Below are positions 1 through 5,514 of a DNA stretch of 9,708 bases, in pieces. The stretch covers positions 1-9,708 of the forward strand of contig JAQCKL010000125.1 of NCBI GenBank assembly GCA_027592485.1, given 5' to 3'. The DNA is from Cyanobacteriota bacterium (GTDB taxonomy: Bacteria; Cyanobacteriota; Cyanobacteriia; Phormidesmidales; Phormidesmidaceae). Position numbers and translations under genes: made by a program. The notes below the pieces were generated by a model. That model was not told the DNA's origin, made no database searches, and saw only the letters and a program-made list of their open reading frames with translations. Numbering within the stretch: the first letter of the stretch is position 1; the number at the start of each line of letters is the position of its first letter.

Positions 1-279
1 AATTGGAATACTATGTTGATATTTCCTTATTGAAATATGAGATTCCTCTTTGACTAAATCATCCATGTGTTTTAGGAAGAGTTGTTTTAAAATTTCAAAT
101 TCGTAATCATTTTTGATCCAGAGTGTTCCACATAAATGAAATAACTCTTGACTTGAAGAAATCCCAAAACCTGCCTGCAAAGATTTGATGAACAATTCAT
201 AGTCTTCAATAGTCAGCTTTATTCCAGCTTTTTTTAAATCAAAAAAAAGATTGATCAGTGGAAGTCTTTCTTGATTCAT
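1..279 (-). CDS. Third gene of MoxR/iSTAND cassette, N-terminal 93 residues only
   Basis: This is a partial gene that starts at the ATG at 279-277 and runs off the left edge. An in-frame stop at 303-301 limits the start, and no clear ribosome binding site is seen. The visible part is helical, with the pattern RLPLINLFFDLKKAGIKL (residues 5-22), an SLQAGFGI segment (33-40) and LCGTLWIK (49-56). From memory, this 'LPLxxLFxxLRxAGLPLGIxxY...LQAGFGI...LCxxLWVKS' head is found in MoxR-linked cyanobacterial proteins that continue into a CoxE/VWA-like or formylglycine-generating-enzyme-like domain. Which one follows here cannot be seen. It lies 97 bp after the MoxR gene on the same strand, so it is probably the last gene of the operon and supplies the MoxR partner or effector. 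The reading frame is sure; the family is moderately sure; the function is inferred from context. Confidence 0.75.
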   Translation of the reverse strand, partial: MNQERLPLINLFFDLKKAGIKLTIEDYELFIKSLQAGFGISSSQELFHLCGTLWIKNDYEFEILKQLFLKHMDDLVKEESHISIRKYQHSIPI

Positions 280-376
280 GAACGACCTAGCCAAGGCTAA
301 TTATCCTTTGTAAACATTAGATTTAATATATCTGTAAACTCAAAATTTTCAGGCCGTGGTATTGAAGCAATCTTTT

Positions 377-1339
377 TTACTGTTGCGTATTCTGATTTAG
401 GTAGCGTTTATGATCTTCCCAGGATTTTAGCAAGATGCTTGGATGCAATAAACCCTTGTCAATTTCGCCAATGATTGTATCTTCAGGATAAGTTTCAATT
501 ACTCTAAACCAGTCTAATAGCTCACTGGTTGAAACTCTTTTTCCAATTTCTCCTTTATCATCTTTCATCTTTTTTCTCAAGCTGGCAAAACGTTTGACAA
601 CCTTTTCACTCAATTCATTCGAAGCACCAAATCTTTCCCTGATCATTTTTGCAAGATTTTCCTTGCTTGGAAACTCTATATAATGAAATAAACACCTTCT
701 TAGAAAGGCATCTGGCAGCTCTTTTTCGTCATTACTAGTGATGAAAGTTATGGGCATTTTATTGGCTTCAATGATTTCCCTTGTTTCCTCTATCTCAAAG
801 CGATGTGAATCTAATTCGAGAAGCAAGTCATTTGGGAAGTCAATGTCAGCCTTATCAATTTCATCTATAAGTAAAACAGTTCTCTCTGGCATAGTAAAAG
901 CTGTACCCAGTGCTCCCCACTTAATGTATTTTTGATGGTTTTCGCTTGTTCTATTTCCTTCAGAATATGGCTGTTCTACACGACTTCTAAGTGCTTCAAG
1001 TTGCGCATCTCTAAGTCTTTTTATTGAGTCGTATGTGTATAAGCCTTCTTTAGCTTTGCTAGTAGATTTTATGGACCACTCTATATAGGGAAGATTCAAC
1101 TCATATGCTACTGCTCTAGCTAGACAAGTTTTTCCACAACCAGGCTCTCCTTTAAGGAGTAAAGGGCGCTCAAGAAAGATCGATAGATTTACGGCATCAA
1201 TAAGCTCTTCACTTGGAAAATATGGATATAATGGCTGATTTGCGAGTACATTGCCTCCTAAATACAAGCTTAATTCATATTTAGGGGGTGGTTGTTTCTT
1301 CCCTGTGTAAGGCAAACGTTTTTTTAAGGGGTTATACAT
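377..1339 (-). CDS. MoxR-type AAA+ ATPase
   Basis: This 320-residue AAA+ ATPase is of the MoxR/RavA type, a class that remodels partner proteins (often VWA-domain proteins) using ATP. Visible motifs are the Walker A GEPGCGKT (64-71), the Walker B VLLIDEIDKAD (155-165), sensor 1 around Asn203 in TSNDEKELPDAFLRRC with Arg214/Arg215 as arginine-finger candidates, and the sensor-2/lid helix near RVSTSELLDWF (268-278). The length and the ending (LLHPSILLKSWEDHKRYL) look complete. The ATG at 1339 lies inside the 3' end of the iSTAND gene (16-bp overlap), with GAGG about 10 bases upstream, so the two are probably translationally coupled. Its AT-rich codon use matches the two flanking minus-strand genes and differs from everything to the right. 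The ATPase call is firm; a role in a conflict/defence cassette is inferred from its neighbours. Confidence 0.92.
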   Translation of the reverse strand: MYNPLKKRLPYTGKKQPPPKYELSLYLGGNVLANQPLYPYFPSEELIDAVNLSIFLERPLLLKGEPGCGKTCLARAVAYELNLPYIEWSIKSTSKAKEGLYTYDSIKRLRDAQLEALRSRVEQPYSEGNRTSENHQKYIKWGALGTAFTMPERTVLLIDEIDKADIDFPNDLLLELDSHRFEIEETREIIEANKMPITFITSNDEKELPDAFLRRCLFHYIEFPSKENLAKMIRERFGASNELSEKVVKRFASLRKKMKDDKGEIGKRVSTSELLDWFRVIETYPEDTIIGEIDKGLLHPSILLKSWEDHKRYLNQNTQQ

Positions 1340-2409
1340 TTTTCTATGTCCTCATGCCAATTCAAGTTAAACCTTGTACAAATATGTTCAAAAACATACA
1401 AAGGAATCCCATTTTCGCTATTTTCTAGGACCTCTAAAGTTATCTTTTCTGTATCTTCAACTATTTCAGGAAAAAAGACTTCAGGTTCCTCTAGATCTAA
1501 AAACCACTTGGATATTTCATCTTCCTTAAACTCTTCGAGCTTTTGAGACTTGACTGGATTTTGAGGAATATTTTCTTGGATTACTTCTTCTGGAAAATAG
1601 ATATCCCAAGAATCCACGTCTCCTTTGTAGTCAATTAAAAATAACACTAGCTTTTTACTTGTTGTGTCTAATGAGTTGACTTTTAGTTGCTTTATCAAAG
1701 GCATCCAGAAATCTGAAAGTATTTCGCATAACGTGCTTTCAGATAATACGCTAATGCTAGTGAGAATTAAAATTATATGTTGAGTTCTTAAAAGATTTTT
1801 GAGGCGTTCAGAAATTTCAAGTTCCGAGGCAAATCTTCCTCCCTTGGCTTTAAGACGTGAGCCTATCTCGCCCCATATCGCCCTAGGAGTGACTTCACTT
1901 CCTTTTCTTGAGAAATCAATTGGTATTTTTGTTGGCTCACCGCGTATCTGTTTCTTTAGGAGGAGATACATTAACCAATCTTGACCATAGTTCCCTGATG
2001 CTCCATGAATCAGGAATGCTGTTATTGGACTTGCATGAATTGCCTTATTAAATAGTGATACTTGTTGTTTGTAACCTAAGTTTAAGAACATTTTTAAAAG
2101 CTTGCTTGCCTTTTCTTCTCTAGATACTAATGGCGCTTTTCCATTGTTTTTTTTGCCTGCTGGAATGCACGTTGTCAGCCCATTTTTCCGCAGCAAGTCG
2201 ATTAGTGCTTCTATCCCACACCCACTAGGACCTTCAACCCATTTCAAAAGAGCCACAACCCTTTCTACTGGGGGCGCATAGGAGTGTGGTACGGAACCAT
2301 CTGGGGGATGAAGTCCAAAAATTAGCCAGTCAAGTTGGGCTGTTGGCAGAGAAGATAACCCCTTGCAAAGTTCTAAACGCTTTTCTATAGAGTCTAAAGA
2401 ATCCTGCAT
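1324..2409 (-). CDS. Effector-associated domain plus iSTAND-like inactive NTPase
   Basis: This 361-residue adaptor starts at the ATG at 2409; a TTG one codon upstream is the only alternative nearby. Residues 1-75 carry a short helical domain with LSSLPTAQLDWLIFGLHPP (19-37), APPVERVVALLKW (45-57) and EGPSGCGIEAL (59-69). This pattern is typical of the small cyanobacterial effector-associated (EAD-type) adaptor domains that pair like with like between a sensor and an effector. Residues 107-270 resemble the iSTAND family: LNLGYKQQVSLF, then AFLIHGASGNYGQDWLMYLL at the P-loop position, then a hydrophobic strand HIILILTS (211-218) and LVLFLIDYKG (254-263). The P-loop lacks the GKT/S lysine, as expected for an inactive STAND. 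The last 90 residues are acidic and unassigned. It is first in the operon and overlaps the MoxR gene. The likely role is to recruit or gate the MoxR/third-gene machinery; this is inference. Confidence 0.82.
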   Translation of the reverse strand: MQDSLDSIEKRLELCKGLSSLPTAQLDWLIFGLHPPDGSVPHSYAPPVERVVALLKWVEGPSGCGIEALIDLLRKNGLTTCIPAGKKNNGKAPLVSREEKASKLLKMFLNLGYKQQVSLFNKAIHASPITAFLIHGASGNYGQDWLMYLLLKKQIRGEPTKIPIDFSRKGSEVTPRAIWGEIGSRLKAKGGRFASELEISERLKNLLRTQHIILILTSISVLSESTLCEILSDFWMPLIKQLKVNSLDTTSKKLVLFLIDYKGDVDSWDIYFPEEVIQENIPQNPVKSQKLEEFKEDEISKWFLDLEEPEVFFPEIVEDTEKITLEVLENSENGIPLYVFEHICTRFNLNWHEDIEKCITP

Positions 2410-2436
2410 CAATAGCTGAGCTTATAGTCAAGCAAA

Positions 2437-2466
2437 ATTATATTCCAACATTCTACAGGTTGACAA
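2437..2466 (-). promoter_or_regulatory. Sigma70-type promoter of the iSTAND-MoxR operon
   Basis: Reading the minus strand, TTGTCA (2466-2461, five of six consensus bases) and TATAAT (2442-2437, perfect) are 18 bases apart. Transcription would begin near 2430, leaving a leader of about 20 bases before the ATG at 2409. No ribosome binding site is evident in that leader. Confidence 0.7.
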
Positions 2467-2490
2467 ATCATTTCTCGAATGCATTTCGAA

Positions 2491-2510
2491 AGGGGCTGCC
2501 TGAAGCCCCT
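2491..2510 (-). terminator. GC-rich hairpin, possible terminator of the small upstream ORF
   Basis: AGGGGCT and AGCCCCT form a perfect 7-bp stem around a 6-base loop in otherwise AT-rich DNA. It sits 20 bases past the stop of the 58-codon minus-strand frame and just upstream of the iSTAND promoter. This would fit a terminator separating the two. Only TTTCG follows on the minus strand, so the U-tract is weak, and a protein-binding or mRNA-stabilising role is possible. Confidence 0.4.
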
Positions 2511-2529
2511 AGCCAGCAAAGATTTCTGT

Positions 2530-2706
2530 TTAAGAGTACTTTCGGGATGTCACTCTCCTTCTCAATGTTTCGAAATATTGAAAGCACTCAAAATTGTGGC
2601 CATCACAATGAACTCGAAAGGCTTCTAGGCGTTTAAATTCAGATGCACAACTAAACAGAAAAAATGACCTGTGGAATTTAGGATTTATAACAATATAGAC
2701 CTTCAA
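2530..2706 (-). CDS. Possible 58-residue protein of unknown function
   Basis: A short minus-strand frame is open from the TGA at 2718-2716 to the TAA at 2532-2530. The only usual start is a TTG at 2706, preceded by a weak GAAGA. The product would be basic and aromatic-rich, for example FHRSFFLFSCASEF (residues 11-24) and FECFQYFETLRRRVTSRKYS at the C-terminus. That composition looks like real protein rather than random AT-rich translation. I do not recognise a family. The hairpin just downstream supports a transcription unit. It could also be the 3' end of a longer gene whose start has decayed. Confidence 0.35.
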   Translation of the reverse strand: MKVYIVINPKFHRSFFLFSCASEFKRLEAFRVHCDGHNFECFQYFETLRRRVTSRKYS

Positions 2707-2916
2707 AATGGATCTTCAAAGACAGTTGAGCTCCTTATTCCTGTGTGTGATAATGGCACTTTTTAATCTAATGAGATACAACAAGTAGGCAGTAAACCTT
2801 GCTGAATAAAGAACCGGTGCCCCTCACGAACCTGAGAAAGACTGTAAGTGCTTAGGGTGCGTTGATGTATCCATCCCACATGACGAAACTACACCTCTAT
2901 AACCAGCATATTCTAG

Positions 2917-3183
2917 CTACCCCTGTATACACCCACCTGTATAAATCCTAGGGTATGGCTCCCGAAATAGATCGATCAGCCAACCCAGATGTCTTAGCAT
3001 CGGCTGGCTGCCATCCAAAAGTAACACCTGCCCCCCGGCTTCAGTAAACACCACCCCTCCCACAAGACTGCCTGGCTGATCTCTGGCGGCATTTCGACGA
3101 TATCCTTCGGCGAGGTGGTTTTCGGGGTTGATGGTAATTGCCCTGAAACGTAACCGTCCCCTGAGCGGAGCCGAAGGGGACAT
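2917..3183 (-). pseudogene. Truncated reading frame of unknown function with a MITE-derived start
   Basis: An 88-codon minus-strand frame starts at the ATG at 3183. The first 11 residues (MSPSAPLRGRL) are encoded by mobile element A, so they are not original sequence. From residue 13 on the product looks genuinely protein-like: FRAITINPENHLAEGYRR (13-30), SLVGGVVFTEAGGQVLLLDG (39-58), HLGWLIDLFREPYPRIYTGG (65-84). I do not recognise the family. With element A and one target copy removed, the frame continues upstream for about seven codons (NCAIAC before FRAIT) to a TAG without a start, so the 5' end is lost either way. Past the TAG at 2917-2919 the same frame stays open for another 30 codons. 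It is most likely the remnant of a longer gene at the edge of the AT-rich block. Confidence 0.45.
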
Positions 3184-3240
3184 CTTGCATGGGTTTTGGC
3201 CTCGACTTTGCTCAGCCAGCGTAGTGTCAGGGACGCTTAC
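3150..3240. mobile_element. MITE A, IS66-like ends, 8-bp target duplication
   Basis: This 91-bp element runs from GTAACCGTCCCCTGA on the left to TCAGGGACGCTTAC on the right, which are inverted copies apart from one substitution and one extra C. It is flanked by the perfect direct repeat CCTGAAAC (3142-3149 and 3241-3248). Ends starting GTAA together with 8-bp target duplications are characteristic of the IS66 family. The element is far too short for a transposase, so it would be moved in trans. Inside, GTCCCCT (3155-3161) and AGGGGAC (3176-3182) make a 7-bp hairpin, and the CTGAGCGGAGCCGAAGG arm (3162-3178) is imperfectly mirrored near 3199-3216. Confidence 0.7.
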
Positions 3241-3282
3241 CCTGAAACAGGCAATCGCGCAGTTTTCCTAGGTCTGCAAATC

Positions 3283-3415
3283 GTAACCGTCCCTGGAATC
3301 TGACGAAGATTGGTCGTTTCAGCCATTTCAGGTCTAAATACCGTTCAAGATATAGGCTGAAACCCTATTAAACTCGTTGACTCCTAAGCTCGATACGAGC
3401 CCCAGGGACGGTTAC
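3283..3415. mobile_element. MITE B, IS66-like ends, 8-bp target duplication
   Basis: This 133-bp element has perfect 14-bp inverted ends, GTAACCGTCCCTGG (3283-3296) and CCAGGGACGGTTAC (3402-3415). It is flanked by the perfect direct repeat TGCAAATC (3275-3282 and 3416-3423). It shares its end sequence with element A, 42 bp away, but not its interior. A second perfect inverted pair sits inside: GTTTCAGCC (3316-3324) and GGCTGAAAC (3355-3363). No open frame of useful length is present. The 8-bp duplication and GTAA ends again point to mobilisation by an IS66-family transposase. The right end lies 79 bp before the mazE-like start, so it could influence that promoter. Confidence 0.75.
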
Positions 3416-3494
3416 TGCAAATCTATTGTGCGCGATCTTAGGGCTGCATCGAGGCTGCGCCATCATACAAAGTACAATTAGGCTCCCTTTCCCG

Positions 3495-3746
3495 ATGGAA
3501 ATTCACCTCAAAAAATGGGGAAATAGTCTCGGACTCCGGATTCCCCATCAACTTGCTGCCAGCCTTGGCTTCGACGAAACCGTGACCCTCGAACTCCTTG
3601 AAGGCGATCGCGCCCTAGTGCTGAGAAAAAAATACGTCCCGCCGAGCCTGGATGCATTGTTGGCGAGCATTCCTGATGGGTTTCAATATGCCGACGATGT
3701 GGCCGACTTTGTGGGCGGTGCTCCCGTCGGACAAGAGCTGATCTAG
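3495..3746 (+). CDS. mazE: MazE-type antitoxin (AbrB/SpoVT fold)
   Basis: This 83-residue antitoxin should bind and neutralise the MazF-type toxin encoded directly downstream and repress their shared promoter. The first half is the AbrB-like swapped-hairpin DNA-binding domain: MEIHLKKWGNSLGLRIPHQLAASLGF, with the 'KWGNSLGLRIP' core at 7-17, then VTLELLEGDRALVLRKK. The second half (about 49-83, acidic, ending VGQELI) is the usual flexible toxin-binding tail. I chose the ATG at 3495 because the family begins at this point; the 23 codons upstream are in frame but unlike the family. A TACAAT at 3473-3478 could be the -10 box, but no clear -35 or ribosome binding site is seen. The gene symbol is by family, not by specific orthology. 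Confidence 0.85.
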   Translation: MEIHLKKWGNSLGLRIPHQLAASLGFDETVTLELLEGDRALVLRKKYVPPSLDALLASIPDGFQYADDVADFVGGAPVGQELI

Positions 3747-3757
3747 GAGCCTCAGTG

Positions 3758-4096
3758 ATGACGATTCAGCGGGGTGAGATCATTCGCATCAGCCTCAACC
3801 CCATCAGTGACCGCGAGCAAGCGGGTGATGCCCGCCCTTGTTTAGTGCTCACTCACACCCAGTTCAATCAAGCCAGGGCGGGTATTGTGATTTTTTCCCC
3901 GATCACCAGTAGCGTTAAGCCCGCCGTCAAAACCCTGATCCCGCTGCCTGACGGCTTTAAAATCCATGGTTCGGTGATTGCAGAACAGGTTCGTACCCTA
4001 GATCTGAGCCAGCGCTGGTGGAAATCTACGGGGGAACAGCTCCCCGATGACTTTGTGGATACGGTGGTGGCCACCCTCAATGTCATTATTGGTTGA
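3758..4096 (+). CDS. mazF: MazF/PemK-type mRNA interferase toxin
   Basis: This 112-residue toxin of the MazF/PemK/CcdB fold is expected to cleave mRNA at short single-stranded sequences when not bound by its antitoxin. Family marks are RGEIIRISLNP at the N-terminus, the EQAGDARPCLVLTHTQFNQ segment (the usual 'EQ.G.RP.LVLs...fN' motif), the FSPITSSVK strand with the conserved Thr/Ser, and IAEQVRTLDLSQR. The length is normal. The ATG at 3758 is preferred over the GTG at 3755 because AGGAG (3745-3749) then has an 8-base spacer. That site overlaps the mazE stop codon, so the two genes are probably translationally coupled, with 11 bp between them. The protein appears intact. Confidence 0.88.
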   Translation: MTIQRGEIIRISLNPISDREQAGDARPCLVLTHTQFNQARAGIVIFSPITSSVKPAVKTLIPLPDGFKIHGSVIAEQVRTLDLSQRWWKSTGEQLPDDFVDTVVATLNVIIG

Positions 4097-4194
4097 GCAG
4101 ATTGGTTGGGCAGCGCCGCATCAAACCCATTCACCCCAAACCCTCAATCAGCGCTAAAAAGGGAGTGCCCCCAAGCCGTTATAGGCCCAAAATT

Positions 4195-5118
4195 GTGCAG
4201 CTTAAGCAAGTCATCATTGCCCACAAAGCCGGAAGCCGGTTAAGCAAAAGCCAGGCGGAAGCCTGCGCCCGTCAACTCGAAGCCCTCGGATGCCACGTCC
4301 TTCTGGGTCCCAGTGGCCCCAGGGATAACCCCTACCCGGTGTTTCTGGCCTCCACCACCGACAAAATTGACCTGGCGGTGGTGTTGGGGGGGGACGGTAC
4401 GGCCCTAGCCGCCGCCCGTAACTTAGCGTTTGAGGATATCCCCATCCTGGCCATCAATATTGGGGGGCACCTGGGGTTTCTGTCAGAGTCCCCCGAGGAT
4501 CTCGACTTTGAGCAGATTTGGGTGCGGTTGCAGGGCGATCGCTTTGCCGTCCAGCAACGGATGATGTTGCAGGCCGAAATCTTTGAAGGTCCCCGCAACG
4601 CCCAGGACTGCGAACCGGTGAGTGACTGCTATGTGGCCCTGAATGAAATGTGCGTCAAGCCCGCCTCCCCCGATCGCATGATTACCTCTGTTTTAGAGAT
4701 GGAAATTGACGGGGAAGTAGTGGACCAGTACCAGGGGGACGGTTTGTTGATTAGCACCCCCACCGGCTCCACCGGGTATACCGTAGCGGCCAATGGTCCG
4801 ATTGTGCATCCGGGAATGCAGGCAATGGTGGTGACCCCCATTTGTCCCCTCAGCCTCTCCAGCCGTCCTATCGTTTTGCCCGCCGGGAGTGTGGTCAGCG
4901 TCTGGCCCTTAGCGGACCCAGACCATGCCACCAAACTCTGGATGGATGGGGTTTTAGCGACGTCCATTTGGCCAGGGCAGCGGGTCGATATTTCCATGGC
5001 CCGCTGTCTGGCCCACTTTATTATTTTGAATCAGGAGTACTCCTACTACCGCACCCTCCGCAGTAAATTGCAGTGGGCCGGGGCTCGAATTCGCTACGAC
5101 AATAACCACCGCAATTGA
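4195..5118 (+). CDS. nadK: NAD kinase, cyanobacterial Slr0400 type
   Basis: This cytosolic enzyme phosphorylates NAD to NADP using ATP; in cyanobacteria it helps set the NADP pool used by photosynthetic electron transport. Visible motifs are GGDGT (65-69), the NE motif in ALNEM (Asn150-Glu151), and the glycine-rich GDGLLISTPTGSTGYT (181-196) with PLSLSSRPIVLP (218-229). From memory it matches Synechocystis Slr0400 almost end to end, from QLKQVIIAHKA to the NNHRN terminus. On that basis I place the start at the GTG at 4195, giving 307 residues. The frame is open upstream to a TTG at 4093 that overlaps the mazF stop, but those 34 extra codons do not resemble the family. TAGG about 10 bases before the GTG is only a weak ribosome binding site. 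Most cyanobacteria have a second NAD kinase, not seen here. Confidence 0.95.
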   Translation: MQLKQVIIAHKAGSRLSKSQAEACARQLEALGCHVLLGPSGPRDNPYPVFLASTTDKIDLAVVLGGDGTALAAARNLAFEDIPILAINIGGHLGFLSESPEDLDFEQIWVRLQGDRFAVQQRMMLQAEIFEGPRNAQDCEPVSDCYVALNEMCVKPASPDRMITSVLEMEIDGEVVDQYQGDGLLISTPTGSTGYTVAANGPIVHPGMQAMVVTPICPLSLSSRPIVLPAGSVVSVWPLADPDHATKLWMDGVLATSIWPGQRVDISMARCLAHFIILNQEYSYYRTLRSKLQWAGARIRYDNNHRN

Positions 5119-5165
5119 CTTAGGGAATAATCACCCCTACCCTCCGCCCCCCATTTCGGGAGAAA

Positions 5166-5192
5166 CCAGAATTCAAAGTTCCCCAGAATTCA
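5166..5192. repeat. Short direct repeat CCAGAATTCA, two copies
   Basis: CCAGAATTCA occurs at 5166-5175 and 5183-5192, 7 bases apart, in the non-coding stretch after the NAD kinase gene. The rest of 5119-5361 shows no gene, no convincing terminator and no RNA that I can identify. Confidence 0.4.
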
Positions 5193-5361
5193 CGCAAGCT
5201 TTGCCCATCCAACTACGCCTGGAAAGGTTCCGTGCATCGGCTTAAACCTTGATGCTGCCATTGCCTGTTCTGGGTGATACCTGTCGTCAAATCAAGGGTG
5301 GAGGGCTTGTCAAACAACCGCTTAGCGTGATTTTCAACAAAGCACAATGCCTGAATGGGCA

Positions 5362-5470
5362 TATATAGCGCTGGCCACTTTGCTTAGGACACCTAGGACC
5401 GCTCCGATCCCTAGCGCAGAAGCAAGTGGGCTCGCAGTCTTGTCCTAACCGGACTGGCGACTGCTATATA
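5362..5470. mobile_element. 109-bp MITE-like element with 30-bp inverted ends
   Basis: The two 30-base ends (5362-5391 and 5441-5470) are inverted copies with 23 of 30 positions identical. The matches cluster at TATATAGC on the outside and TTAGGACA on the inside, with GCCA between. The 49-base centre has no coding capacity. The outermost TATA could include a TA target duplication, as for IS630/Tc1-type elements, but I cannot assign the family. It lies just upstream of the decayed kinase sequence and may mark the point where its 5' part was lost. Confidence 0.65.
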
Positions 5471-5514
5471 CGAATTTAGATTCCCATGGAAACAGGGCAT
5501 TATGAGAACCAAAG

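Noticed and set aside
297..407. A 36-codon open minus-strand frame across the MoxR 3' end, containing SEYATVKKIASIPRPENFEF
   Set aside because: It has no usual start except an ATG six codons before its stop, it is not in frame with the downstream gene, and MoxR already ends like its family. Probably chance, though the composition is protein-like.
2850..2885. TAGGGTGCGTTG-like sequence resembling one arm of an intergenic repeat common in bacteria
   Set aside because: Only one arm is present and I could not find its inverted partner, so a repeat element cannot be supported.
3426..3494. Upstream extension of the mazE-type ORF by 23 codons
   Set aside because: The extension starts right after MITE B, does not resemble the AbrB/MazE family, and the family begins at the ATG at 3495.
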